Below, in pieces: positions 31,505-40,779 of a stretch of DNA of 50,455 bases (positions are counted from its first letter, which is position 1; each line of letters starts with the position of its first letter). This stretch comes from a virus, in IMG/VR virus record IMGVR_UViG_3300030616_000234, positions 1 to 50,455 of that record, one strand, 5' to 3'. Made by a program: the position numbers and the translations under genes. The notes beneath the pieces were generated by a model. The model searched no databases. It was given only the letters and a program-made list of their open reading frames with translations, and had not been told where the DNA came from.

Positions 31505-32652
31505 GCGTACGTATAGTCCTCGAAATCGTAATCGTCTCCCCATACACCAGTCCAGTTGTCCGGTGCAGGCACTTCATCCCAACCTGACTTTTTCTTCTTT
31601 CTTAACAGTTTTATCGTCTCCCTGTAATATGTCACCCACTGTTCGGTAAGAACCTCCATAGATAACTTATCCTTCATCAATGCCCCTATAACTATCAACG
31701 GACAAAGACGTGCAGGGAATACACATAACTCTGTGTCATATACCATGTCCTGCGGCTGTATCCACCCATCCATTACAACGCTCTTTCTCTCGGAGGGCAT
31801 CGGGTGAAATGATATCCAATTGGTATGCTGTATCGGATTACAGTCCAATGTCCAGCCACCGCTTGTCCCGTCAAATGCCCTGTCAAGGTGTATCTGGTTG
31901 TTTGTCTCGTCCAACCCCGCTATTGTATGGATATTCACCGTAGTTCCAGAGGACAGCTTTAATACGTCCCCTATAAAATAATAATTTGAATCCGCCACCG
32001 TCACCAACCTGCTCGCATTGGTACACGTAACAGATGTCTCCCTGAATTTATAATCCCCGAATATAACGGGAGAGAACACGTCTATCCCTGCTACCGGAGA
32101 ATAAGAGGAACTATTGTTCCTCGCTGATATTGCCTGAAATTCAGAGAGTGAATTCGTCGGGGATATCGGCCTCTCTCCATCCTCATAGTATACCCAGTTT
32201 ACGTCACCCATATTGTGCCTCAATGGGTAGTTGTTCCTGTATACAGTCCATGCCGTAGCAGTCGTTGACCCCTCATACAATGCATTGTCAAGCGTGTAGG
32301 TTGTCCCTGACACCTCTATGATTGTATAGAAGTTGTTTCCGTCGCTAACCGTAGAGTAGATATCCCGCTTCTTAAGATTTGAGTTGGAGTCTATTATCCT
32401 CGGTATCCCAGTAGTTCCCGTAACAGTATAGTTACCGCTGGAATCATCCAGTGTGGTAGATGCCGTGAAGGTCAACTTAACCCTCTGAGCGAGAAATGGG
32501 GGATGAAGGTCTGCAAGCTCTTGGATTGTCCTATTAAGGTTCTTCTCCATGAGATTCTGCGCATCCGTATTCATCCCCGTTATGCTGCCGTTCTGTAACT
32601 CTCCTCTTTTTTGAGCGTACTCTTTTTTGAGATCAAGAAATGTAAATTCCAT
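31501..32652 (-). CDS. Head-tail adaptor / tail tubular protein A-like (383 aa)
   Basis: N-terminal helices (TFLDLKKEYAQKRGELQN, then NLMEKNLNRTIQELADL), a central beta-rich insertion (residues 60-290) and a C-terminal helix bundle (LCPLIVIGALMKDKLSMEV ... YYRETIKLLRKKKK). This matches adaptor proteins sitting between portal and nozzle. Gene order (capsid, small genes, adaptor, nozzle) supports it. Confidence 0.65.
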   Translation of the reverse strand: MEFTFLDLKKEYAQKRGELQNGSITGMNTDAQNLMEKNLNRTIQELADLHPPFLAQRVKLTFTASTTLDDSSGNYTVTGTTGIPRIIDSNSNLKKRDIYSTVSDGNNFYTIIEVSGTTYTLDNALYEGSTTATAWTVYRNNYPLRHNMGDVNWVYYEDGERPISPTNSLSEFQAISARNNSSSYSPVAGIDVFSPVIFGDYKFRETSVTCTNASRLVTVADSNYYFIGDVLKLSSGTTVNIHTIAGLDETNNQIHLDRAFDGTSGGWTLDCNPIQHTNWISFHPMPSERKSVVMDGWIQPQDMVYDTELCVFPARLCPLIVIGALMKDKLSMEVLTEQWVTYYRETIKLLRKKKKSGWDEVPAPDNWTGVWGDDYDFEDYTYA

Positions 32653-33336
32653 TTACTCTTCGCTTTCTTCGATCATTTCCTCAGCAATGGTATCCTCCAT
32701 CGGCTCTCCAAGAGCCTCTGCCTCCTTGGCTTTCTTTGCTTCCGCTCTCTGCTTATTGTAAGCGGCTAACCCGCTTTTCTTCTTTACAGCCTCTGCCTTC
32801 TGGTATTTCTTTTTGGCTTCCGCTCGAGCCCTCTCCTCATCCGTCATCTCTGCCCAGCGCCTGTCATCAGCAAGGTCTTTATCAACCGACCTCCACTCTG
32901 GGAACTGCGGCTTGCATGACCTCGGGGGCATCAGGTCTCCATCACGATTGATGTCGTCAACCTGACTGTTCACCTCGAGGAACCAATCTGTATGCTCCTC
33001 TTCAAGGTGTACAATGCACATGATTCTCTTCTCTTTACCAGTGGCCTTTACCGGGGGCTCCCATCCGCAACGCACACAGTTGTCTTTTGTGTATCCCTTT
33101 GCCGGATTTATCTTTTTAGGAACCGGACACGGAACATACTTCGGGTCAAACCCGACAGCCTCCGTCTTCTTCCGCATCGGCATCCTGCCTCCTGACGTAA
33201 TGAAACGCCATTCCTTCTCACCCTCAATAGGCCATGTTACCTTGATGTTCTCTACCACCATTTCGTCTCTAGTTGCATGCGGATTCCTGGGCGGTTTTGT
33301 GCCCATGTCATCCATCACCATTACTTCTTTTGCCAT
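32653..33336 (-). CDS. Hypothetical head-region protein with Cys pair (227 aa)
   Basis: ATG at 33336 (MAKEVMVMDD) with AGGAG upstream; the frame extends further upstream but overlaps the 167-aa gene. It contains YVPCPVPKK and NCVRCGWEPP (possible zinc site) and a C-terminal third rich in Lys, Ala and Glu, probably a long helix. Not recognised. Confidence 0.65.
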   Translation of the reverse strand: MAKEVMVMDDMGTKPPRNPHATRDEMVVENIKVTWPIEGEKEWRFITSGGRMPMRKKTEAVGFDPKYVPCPVPKKINPAKGYTKDNCVRCGWEPPVKATGKEKRIMCIVHLEEEHTDWFLEVNSQVDDINRDGDLMPPRSCKPQFPEWRSVDKDLADDRRWAEMTDEERARAEAKKKYQKAEAVKKKSGLAAYNKQRAEAKKAKEAEALGEPMEDTIAEEMIEESEE

Positions 33337-33386
33337 TTTTTTCTCCTGTAAAAGTGTGGGGGGAGTACAACTCCCCCCGTCAAGTG

Positions 33387-33890
33387 TTAGCTCCAGATCC
33401 TTCCAAACAGCGTCACTGACTTCAGGGATGAAGCAGATGTCGAGAAAGCCTCGTTTGTTACACCCGCAGCAAGTTCCTGAGAGGTCGCAACACATTCGCG
33501 GATGGTCTTGTCTGTACCGGAAATCCTGAACAGATCCCCTTTACCAAGTCCTGTGGTCGTTGAACATTCTTTGACCTTGTGACGACCCTTGCACTTAAAC
33601 CAGCCACGCTTTTTATTCGCCATCTGAGCCGGTGAATAAACAACGTTCATGCTGATCTGAGCATCAGTGTCTGTCACGTCAGCGGTAAAAATCGCTGAAT
33701 TAGTCGAGGACACAATGGGTACACATACAGAGTTTCCAGTCGTAGTAACGCTTCCGCTACCATGATAGTAAACACCCCATACATAAAGCCCACCGGTCTC
33801 AGGGTCCTGATAAGTTGTCCCCGGCTTAAAGTAATCCTTGGCGTAAGCCGTGGTAAGATCGGTAAGAGCCAAATTTTTAACTGTTGCCAT
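33387..33890 (-). CDS. Head decoration-like protein (167 aa)
   Basis: Directly downstream of the major capsid gene. Beta-rich, Thr/Ser-rich protein with a KRGWFKCKGRHKVKEC segment. Position and composition fit a capsid decoration or stabilisation protein; no motif confirms it. Confidence 0.55.
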   Translation of the reverse strand: MATVKNLALTDLTTAYAKDYFKPGTTYQDPETGGLYVWGVYYHGSGSVTTTGNSVCVPIVSSTNSAIFTADVTDTDAQISMNVVYSPAQMANKKRGWFKCKGRHKVKECSTTTGLGKGDLFRISGTDKTIRECVATSQELAAGVTNEAFSTSASSLKSVTLFGRIWS

Positions 33891-33904
33891 TACTTACCAC
33901 CTCC

Positions 33905-34930
33905 TTAAGAACTAAAAGAGTGCAGAACTGCGGAATAACGAGGATTCAGGTTAACCTGCATGATCGCCATACCAACAAGAATTGCACGACTAAAAGAGTT
34001 CTGAGCCTCGCGCTGAGCCGTTACCATGTCACAGTTCTTCAGTATTCTGATACGTACCGTGTCAGGGTTGATCCACCTTATTGAGTCCGAAGGTGCATCG
34101 TGGTCCCATATTGCAAGTGCTTCACCAAAATAAAAAGTATTTTCGCCAGCATACTTAAGCTGGTCTGCGGGAAGATTTCTTGAGTCGTTCCCGTTGACTA
34201 CGACTCTCTGGCTGTTAGCCAGATCGGGAAGATAATAAGCCATGTTCGTGTGGACCGTTTTGTCCATCAAACAAATCTTGAACATGCTTCTGTCACCCAT
34301 ACCACGAGATGCATTCTTCAACAGAGCATCGGCATCTTTAAGACAAATAACACCAAAACCGTCAGTTGTGCTACAAGTAGCGCTAGCCTGCTGGTTCTGC
34401 AGCCATGTCTTTCCGCTTCTTGTGACACCGTGGATTGAACCAGATGTCGGAGAAGTAGAAATAAGCTGTGTGAGACCGAAAAGAGCAGGATATGCTCCAG
34501 ACCCGTTCATAAGGTCATAGTTGATGTCCTTATTAAGAGATGTGATAAGGTTCTTCTTATAACTCTCTATGTAAGGGATCAGCTTTTCGGGACCACTGTT
34601 TTTTGCCAGCGTTACATGGTCGATCGGAATCGCACCGCTGTACTCGCCGTAGTTCTCAGTTCCAGTCCTGTGAATGTCAGGAGCAACAAGTTCAATGGGA
34701 GAGTTGAGAGCGCGAGCCTGTGTAGACCCATTCTCGTCCATTTCCCACTGGATGTAAACCCCGTCACCCGTCTGGTTCTTATCAACTGCGCCAAGAGCGT
34801 TCATGTAGCGCATGTAAACTCTGTCTTTGAAGAAAGCGTCTTTTACGTCTTTATCAATCTTCGGTAATGTAAGATTGAAAAAGTTGATAAGGGTATCACT
34901 GTCAAATGAGCCACCATAAATAGTTGCCAT
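33905..34930 (-). CDS. Major capsid protein
   Basis: 341 aa, GGAGG before the ATG, between the acidic scaffold gene and the head-tail genes. It starts MATIYGGSFDSDTLINFF and reads through long helices (KDVKDAFFKDRVYMRYMNALG, YIESYKKNLITSLNKDINYD) and strands compatible with the HK97 fold, including a late VTAQREAQNSFSRAILVGM strand. Identification rests on gene order, size and composition. Confidence 0.75.
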   Translation of the reverse strand: MATIYGGSFDSDTLINFFNLTLPKIDKDVKDAFFKDRVYMRYMNALGAVDKNQTGDGVYIQWEMDENGSTQARALNSPIELVAPDIHRTGTENYGEYSGAIPIDHVTLAKNSGPEKLIPYIESYKKNLITSLNKDINYDLMNGSGAYPALFGLTQLISTSPTSGSIHGVTRSGKTWLQNQQASATCSTTDGFGVICLKDADALLKNASRGMGDRSMFKICLMDKTVHTNMAYYLPDLANSQRVVVNGNDSRNLPADQLKYAGENTFYFGEALAIWDHDAPSDSIRWINPDTVRIRILKNCDMVTAQREAQNSFSRAILVGMAIMQVNLNPRYSAVLHSFSS

Positions 34931-34945
34931 CTGTGATCAAACCTC

Positions 34946-36103
34946 CTACGTTTGTTTCTGTGCCTGTTCCCAGGCCTTGTACATAAAACTTTCGCTATCT
35001 CCGTTAAAGTCACTTTCAGTGAAGTCGGGTTCGCTACCCCCTGCACTGCCCTGAGGTGGACTCGCTTCCGGTCGAGGCACTACCTTTGCGATGGGTGTGT
35101 CTCCGCCAGTGTCAAATTTCCTTACCAGATCGTACGCCTCCCTGGGAGTCGTAATATAGGTACCTGTTATCGGGTTGGGCAATCCCAATAACGTCTGGTT
35201 AAGTACACTTTGAATCTTATCCGAGTATTGAGTGTATGCTGAACCGAATTCCTTAGTCAGGGCTTCGTGGTCTTTGGCCACTGCCCTCAACCATTCATCC
35301 TCAGCGTTCTTTGCGGCTTCGTCCTTAACTGCCTTCAACGCAGATTCCGTCGCTTTGGATTCTACGCTGGAGACCCTGTTAACAACATCGCCGAGAACTT
35401 CCCCGAGGGTGGACTTAATGACGTCGCGATCTCCATCATTAATGGCCTCCGCCAGTTTGCTCAACTTCTCCTCGTCCAGCTTTAAGCCCGGTGACTTTTC
35501 CGCTTCGGGCTTAGGCTGTATTTCTTTACTTTCTTTTTTATCTAGTAAACCATACTTTCTCAGTATTTCCTCGTCTCCCGCTACCAGTTTCGGTATATCT
35601 GCCGCTGCAGATGCTATCTTGTTCGGCTCTACAACCGGAGCACCGCTGTCTGCAAGAGCGTTCTTGTAGTTCTCTCTCGCAGACATGTGCCTGCCAAACT
35701 TCTTCTTCTGGTCATCGGACATCTTTTCAGGGTGCTTCACCCAATCCGTCTTCGGCCCTCCACCAAAGGCGTTAATCAGGTCGACCTCTTCAGGGTCGCT
35801 CAGGTCTACATCCCCTTCCAGATGCTTTGTGTACTCTGGGAGCGTTACGGATTCCTCCGTAACCTCCGGCTCCTCAACCTGTTCGCCGACCTCCTCAGTA
35901 CTTTCAGGCGTTTGCTCTGCTTCTTGTGCTCGTCTTTCAGCCTCCTCCGCTTCGGCGAATAAGTCATAAAGGGAGGGTTCCTTTTCCTCTACGACCTCCG
36001 TAGTCTCTTCGGTAACCTCCGAGGATTCCTCGGTAGTTTCTTCAGCAGTCGCTACGGTCTCTTCCGGTGTCTCTTCGATCTGTTGCTCTTTTTCTTCGGT
36101 CAT
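34946..36103 (-). CDS. Capsid scaffolding protein
   Basis: 385 aa, extremely acidic N-terminus (runs of Glu and Thr over the first 80 residues), a Lys-containing helical middle and a C-terminus ending SFMYKAWEQAQKQT. Immediately upstream of the capsid gene, as podoviral scaffolds are. AGGAG precedes the ATG. No protease motif seen, so an unprocessed scaffold is likely. Confidence 0.75.
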   Translation of the reverse strand: MTEEKEQQIEETPEETVATAEETTEESSEVTEETTEVVEEKEPSLYDLFAEAEEAERRAQEAEQTPESTEEVGEQVEEPEVTEESVTLPEYTKHLEGDVDLSDPEEVDLINAFGGGPKTDWVKHPEKMSDDQKKKFGRHMSARENYKNALADSGAPVVEPNKIASAAADIPKLVAGDEEILRKYGLLDKKESKEIQPKPEAEKSPGLKLDEEKLSKLAEAINDGDRDVIKSTLGEVLGDVVNRVSSVESKATESALKAVKDEAAKNAEDEWLRAVAKDHEALTKEFGSAYTQYSDKIQSVLNQTLLGLPNPITGTYITTPREAYDLVRKFDTGGDTPIAKVVPRPEASPPQGSAGGSEPDFTESDFNGDSESFMYKAWEQAQKQT

Positions 36104-36113
36104 GTAATTTCTC

Positions 36114-36512
36114 CTACTTACGTATTTTTAGTCCACTTGCCGGTTTGTCTTTGCCTAGTTCAAATCCCTGGACTTTCTCGCCACGCTCTCCAAAGTGGCA
36201 GTCCATCTTCTTCATTACGTCCCTCTCATGCCTGCGGGACTGTATCCAAATTCCCCTGTCCTTGTGATCAAAATGCGGGTCGCTCTCCACCCTCCTTAAT
36301 GCTCCGGATGTCAGCTTGTACGGCTTGAACTCCGTGTTGGTTTTAGCCCGCCTCCTTATCTCGTTGTTGATTATCCCAGTTGGGGCAGATATGATAAAGT
36401 TTGCATATCCACCGCATACTTCACACTTAACATTATTGGGGCGGTTATCCATTGGAAATTGCCTGTCGTTCACCCACCCGCATGCGTCGCACTCAAATTC
36501 ATAGATTGGCAT
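36114..36512 (-). CDS. FmdB-like zinc-ribbon protein (132 aa)
   Basis: MPIYEFECDACGWVNDRQF and VKCEVCGGYANFI form the FmdB-type zinc ribbon (CxxC at residues 8-11 and 30-33). A basic, disordered-looking C-terminus follows. Often found beside portal or scaffold genes in phages; role unknown. TAATG overlap with the portal gene. Confidence 0.8.
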   Translation of the reverse strand: MPIYEFECDACGWVNDRQFPMDNRPNNVKCEVCGGYANFIISAPTGIINNEIRRRAKTNTEFKPYKLTSGALRRVESDPHFDHKDRGIWIQSRRHERDVMKKMDCHFGERGEKVQGFELGKDKPASGLKIRK

Positions 36513-38470
36513 TATAGTCCTCCCTCAGTGGGCAGTGTTGCCATTCCCTGACTGCCCAGCGTCTCTGCACCGGCTTGCCTCATCGCGTTCGTGGGGTTCA
36601 TTCCGGCTGCTCCCTGTTGCTGTTCCTGCAAATACTTCATGTGCTCCATAGCATGCTTTACAAATAATGGTTGCTCCTCTTCGTCTAACTGCATCCCAGC
36701 CTCTCCAAGGAAGCTCTCGAATTCCTGCATGCTCTTAAGGTGCTCTACGTGATTGTCTGTCGGCTCTACCTGCTGATATACCCTAGCCATCATCAGTGAT
36801 GTCTCTGTGGCTTGATCCATATCCATGATATCTTTTATTACCCCTGCGAATGGAACGCCAAGCATCTCAAGCCATGACTTGAGTATGGGGGTAAAGTCTA
36901 TCCTGTTTGCCCACTGCGGGGTCTGGCTTAACGCACTTAACGCCTGAATAACCATATGCAGTAGCTTGCTCCTGTCACCCTCCGTCATGTCGTATAGCGG
37001 AGACCCCTTCACCGTTATCACGTAATCACCCGATTGTGTGATCTCTTCGTCGTCAACCCATGTCTGCTCCACAGACCTGGACATCCTTACCTGCTCCTCC
37101 TGTGATACCTTCTGATTGGTTATCTTCACAAGGGCAGTCGCTATCTCCTCGATGAACTTATTGAAGTTTATGATGTGCCTGTTTGTCTCTGTTATGAAAA
37201 GTTTGTTCTGCAAAACCATCTCGGTGGCTATCTTGTCACCCATTCTCGGGTCTGTTAAGTTGGGACCAAGTATAGCCTCAAAGTTGGCTTTCGCCTGCAT
37301 CCTCCCCATCTCTGCGCCCTGTGTGTCAAACTTGATGTCAAAGTTGTACATGCCGTCCTTGGGCACCTGATTCTCGGATTCTATAACCACAATGGCGTCA
37401 TCGTTGTTCATGAATTTATTCGCCTGCTCATCCTTCATGCTCTCACCAAGAGCCACGACAGCCTTGCTGTCCCTTGTAAGTTTAAGTAGGCGTGTTTCGT
37501 AATACTCTGCCCTTAATTGAGCGTTCTTTGCCCTGTACGGCTTTGGAATGGCATATGTCCCTCTTCTGGGGTATGCGTCAACAACCTCAAAAAACGGGAA
37601 GTCCATCCCCTTGAATTCCTTATAGTTATCAACAGAGTAAAGTATCTTCTTCTGTAACTTGCTGAATGCCGTAAAGCAACCCTTGGGCTTTTCGTCTGTC
37701 TTATATTCATATATGTACCACAGGTAATTGTAATCACAATCCTCGCCCTCGGCTTTGCCCTCTTCCCTTTTGTCCGGATCTGCCGGTTGAGATGGGTTCT
37801 TAACATCCCCGTTTAATTCCTTTAACCACTCAGATTGAGAGTTGGCTTCGGCGTATTCCTTAAAAGCAGCATTGTTTTTTACCCAGTCCTTGTGTACACA
37901 TACCCTGTACGCAACCCATCCACCTGGAACCTCTGCTTCTCTTATCGTTTTAAATCCCGGTGCTCTCAAGAAGTCCTTCGGGTGAATCTTCTCAAAGAAT
38001 GCCTGTCCGGGTTGCTTCTCTCCGCCCTCAGAGTATATGGCCTTCTGATGCATTCCGCCCGCTCCGGGGTTATTCCTATAGTTTACCCTGACTATCGCCC
38101 TGTTGAGAAGCCTGTAATCATAGGCGCAATCAATAAGCCTACCGTATCCGCCATGCTTGTGGATGTAGTAATCGCACCAACTCTTTGCCGTCTTTGCAGA
38201 GTTTATGTCAGGCTCCTGCTCCTTGTTGGCGGGAACTACAATAAACTCAAAATTGGGCGGGGGCATTATCATCGCAACCGACGTATCTATAGCCGTAGAC
38301 ATCATGTATGTTTTAACGCGCATCTTCCTTGCACGTCCCCCCATCAGCGGAGTGTAGTCACCATCATAAAGCTCCTCGATCTCTTTTGTCATATCGACAT
38401 ACTTCTTCTGTTCCTTGAGACCGTTGGCGATCATTTTGTCATACTTGTTCTCTTTTGTGTTAAGTTCCAT
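36512..38470 (-). CDS. Portal protein
   Basis: 652 aa. It begins with helices (MIANGLKEQKKYVDMTKEIEELYDG), then TYMMSTAIDTSVAMIMPPPN, a long alpha/beta body and a C-terminal Gln/Met-rich region. Size, position right after the terminase and the pattern 'helical N-term, wing, stem, Gln-rich tail' fit a podoviral portal. It would form the dodecameric DNA channel. GGAG lies upstream of the ATG. Confidence 0.8.
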   Translation of the reverse strand: MELNTKENKYDKMIANGLKEQKKYVDMTKEIEELYDGDYTPLMGGRARKMRVKTYMMSTAIDTSVAMIMPPPNFEFIVVPANKEQEPDINSAKTAKSWCDYYIHKHGGYGRLIDCAYDYRLLNRAIVRVNYRNNPGAGGMHQKAIYSEGGEKQPGQAFFEKIHPKDFLRAPGFKTIREAEVPGGWVAYRVCVHKDWVKNNAAFKEYAEANSQSEWLKELNGDVKNPSQPADPDKREEGKAEGEDCDYNYLWYIYEYKTDEKPKGCFTAFSKLQKKILYSVDNYKEFKGMDFPFFEVVDAYPRRGTYAIPKPYRAKNAQLRAEYYETRLLKLTRDSKAVVALGESMKDEQANKFMNNDDAIVVIESENQVPKDGMYNFDIKFDTQGAEMGRMQAKANFEAILGPNLTDPRMGDKIATEMVLQNKLFITETNRHIINFNKFIEEIATALVKITNQKVSQEEQVRMSRSVEQTWVDDEEITQSGDYVITVKGSPLYDMTEGDRSKLLHMVIQALSALSQTPQWANRIDFTPILKSWLEMLGVPFAGVIKDIMDMDQATETSLMMARVYQQVEPTDNHVEHLKSMQEFESFLGEAGMQLDEEEQPLFVKHAMEHMKYLQEQQQGAAGMNPTNAMRQAGAETLGSQGMATLPTEGGL

Positions 38471-38471
38471 A

Positions 38472-40205
38472 TTACTCCACCAATAGTTCTAACATGCCCA
38501 ATTTACCAAAGCTCTCTCGCTCCTTTAGCGCGGCAGCGATGCTCATATTCGGTATGTCTTCTTTGCGGTTTCTCACTTTTTCCCTTGCTGCCCTTTCAAG
38601 CTCTTCCGGTGAGTGGTATCTCGGCTTGAGCCACCTGAGGTAGGTGAACGCATCAATCGCGTGGCAATCGCTTTTAGCCAGCTTCTCTTCCTTGACAGCA
38701 TGACCAGTCTTCGTAAGATTTGGTTCCGCATACTCAAGCTCCAGTATCTCTCTTTTAAAGTTTGGACATTGATCATCAAATATCGTTACTCTCCCGTCCT
38801 TTATGTCCGGCAGCCAATAGTTGTATCTCTCTATTGTCGTGGGCGGTAGCTGTGCAGGGACTTTCAGGGGATGTATGCCCAGATCAATCATTCTCTGCAT
38901 GACAGACTTCCTTGAATCGAACTTGTGCCTTGCTATCTCCCTGTCTGCCACCGTGTAGTAGATGTCCTCAGTTGTCATGTTCCTCACAAGCTCAACCAAC
39001 TTCTCCACCCATAAACCGTCCATATACAGCTCTTTATATACAATGTACCGGAACTTGTCCTTCTCCCACGGCTGTACCGCCACCCATAAACAACAGGCTT
39101 TACCCGCTCTTCCGGGGTCTATCGTCCGGTAACACGTAACGTTTTCGGGCAAGGGGAATGACTTAACAAAGGTCGTTTGCTCGTCTATCCCCATATAGTA
39201 ATTGCCCGACAATGATTCAAACGTACCGTAGTTCCTCTCCCTGAATAAACTCTCATTCAGGCGTCCGTCGAATAACTCTGATTCGTCAGACTTGTAGTCA
39301 TCTACATTGTAGTACGGATTGTAAAATGCTGGACATTGGAATGTCTCGTATGACTCGGAATATGTCCTTGCCATTTCTACGTGGTTCTTATGCAGGGGTA
39401 CTTTCTTGTAATAATGCTCTACCTTCTTCTGGTTCCAGTCTATGTCAACAATGAGCTCCTTGGACTGACCCATCTTAAAAGACGGATACAAAAAGGAATC
39501 CCTCCCCTTTGGGGTTGACGGAATTATCACCCTGCCGTAATTGTCACTGAGACGCTTCTTTAAGTGCCTGTCCCACAATGATTTAGGCACTCTCGATCCC
39601 TCTGAGAAGATGATCATTGATACTGGAAACCCCTCCAGCCCAGACCAATCCGCTCCATAACTCTTCTGTTCGACGATAGATGACGGGGCATCAGGCCAGT
39701 TTATCTCTAGTGAATATGGGCGCTGATGTAAAACGCGCCGATACTTGGCTGCAAAGGAAGAAGCATAGTCAAAGTTCTTTTCCTTCTGCTTCCATTTTGC
39801 ACCTATACGAGTAAGCTGGCGCTTTATTTTAGAGCAAATTACCTTCCTCCATACGTCGGTCTTGGTGAGCGCATACTCTATATGCATCCACTCAGGACCG
39901 CATACCCCATATGACGGACCTATAATCCAGATTCTTGTTCCGGGGACCGTCATCATCGCCACCGCTTCCATTGCCGCTATTAAAGATTTGGCAAACCTGT
40001 TCCCGGCTGCGATTATTAAAAACCGTGCCTTGGATTGATGAATTGCCTCTGCGGCTTCAAATGGAATGTACGGCTGTCTCTTATTGGTGCCATTGCCCCA
40101 GTCACGATTGCAGTGAGACCATATTTTTATCTTCTCCTCATAGGAGAGAGACTTATTGCGCTTTTGCGCTATCTTGTATGATCTCTCAAACTGACTAGTC
40201 GGCAT
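38472..40205 (-). CDS. terL: Terminase large subunit
   Basis: 577 aa. ATPase: AAGNRFAKS (residues 66-74) as the Walker A-like loop, MIIFSEG (197-203) as Walker B with the catalytic Glu, IPSTPKG (229-235) as coupling motif. RNase H-like nuclease: TIDPGRAGK (361-369), VADRE (419-423) and a final DCHAIDAF near residue 540 give the three acidic patches. It packages DNA into the prohead through the portal. GGAGGG precedes the ATG. No clear small terminase subunit was found; the 156-aa gene just upstream is the only positional candidate. Confidence 0.93.
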   Translation of the reverse strand: MPTSQFERSYKIAQKRNKSLSYEEKIKIWSHCNRDWGNGTNKRQPYIPFEAAEAIHQSKARFLIIAAGNRFAKSLIAAMEAVAMMTVPGTRIWIIGPSYGVCGPEWMHIEYALTKTDVWRKVICSKIKRQLTRIGAKWKQKEKNFDYASSFAAKYRRVLHQRPYSLEINWPDAPSSIVEQKSYGADWSGLEGFPVSMIIFSEGSRVPKSLWDRHLKKRLSDNYGRVIIPSTPKGRDSFLYPSFKMGQSKELIVDIDWNQKKVEHYYKKVPLHKNHVEMARTYSESYETFQCPAFYNPYYNVDDYKSDESELFDGRLNESLFRERNYGTFESLSGNYYMGIDEQTTFVKSFPLPENVTCYRTIDPGRAGKACCLWVAVQPWEKDKFRYIVYKELYMDGLWVEKLVELVRNMTTEDIYYTVADREIARHKFDSRKSVMQRMIDLGIHPLKVPAQLPPTTIERYNYWLPDIKDGRVTIFDDQCPNFKREILELEYAEPNLTKTGHAVKEEKLAKSDCHAIDAFTYLRWLKPRYHSPEELERAAREKVRNRKEDIPNMSIAAALKERESFGKLGMLELLVE

Positions 40206-40214
40206 GACCCTCCA

Positions 40215-40685
40215 TTAAGTTTCGATGTAGCCGTTAATAAAGCAATAGGTATCGCCCTGTGTGGCTATAATACCCTTGCACTTGATGTCTTTACCTGCGT
40301 TTGTCTTGATCGGAGGACAAAACGTAATCATCTGCGCTGGCGCAGTGAGTGCGTCTGCATCCTGTCCGGGAAGTACCGCAAGTACTTTTGACGCTGTGGT
40401 CGCCTCATAGAGGAGATAGCCATTATCCTCAGTCGTGGTCTTGTTGAAGGCCAGTGCCTGAGTGATGTACATTCGCTTCGCAGCAGTTCCAGTCTTAACC
40501 GTCACACCGGTAGTCGTAGTGATCGGGAGAGCATTGACGGCGGTAAATGCAGTCGTTGCTGAAGGAACTTTGTTGGGAAGCGCTCTAGCTGTGATCCCGT
40601 TGAGAGCGGTTGTTACGGCATCAATCGATGTGTCCAGTGTCGAAAGCTTGGTGCTCATTGCACCGACTTTGTCGATTAAACCCAT
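40215..40685 (-). CDS. Hypothetical protein (156 aa), first of the structural unit
   Basis: First gene behind the promoter at 40738. Short helical N-terminus (KVGAMSTKLSTLDTSIDAVT) then an Ala/Thr-rich beta domain ending in DTYCFINGYIET. It resembles small virion proteins more than a small terminase, which normally has an HTH. Unassigned. Confidence 0.65.
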   Translation of the reverse strand: MGLIDKVGAMSTKLSTLDTSIDAVTTALNGITARALPNKVPSATTAFTAVNALPITTTTGVTVKTGTAAKRMYITQALAFNKTTTEDNGYLLYEATTASKVLAVLPGQDADALTAPAQMITFCPPIKTNAGKDIKCKGIIATQGDTYCFINGYIET

Positions 40686-40737
40686 TAATCATCACCATCC
40701 CTTTAAAAAATTGTATATTACACCCATATTCAAATAT

Positions 40738-40766
40738 ATTATGACATATAAAACGTAAAAAAGCAA
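40738..40766 (-). promoter_or_regulatory. Sigma70-type promoter of the structural unit
   Basis: Minus strand: TTGCTT (40766-40761), 17-base spacer, CATAAT (40743-40738) with TGT directly before it (extended -10). It lies 50 bases ahead of the 156-aa gene and the terminase. Confidence 0.75.
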
Positions 40767-40779
40767 ATAATTCTCGAAT

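Noticed and set aside
33337-33495. N-terminal extension of the 227-aa protein
   Set aside because: It overlaps the well supported 167-aa gene and a strong AGGAG precedes the ATG at 33336.
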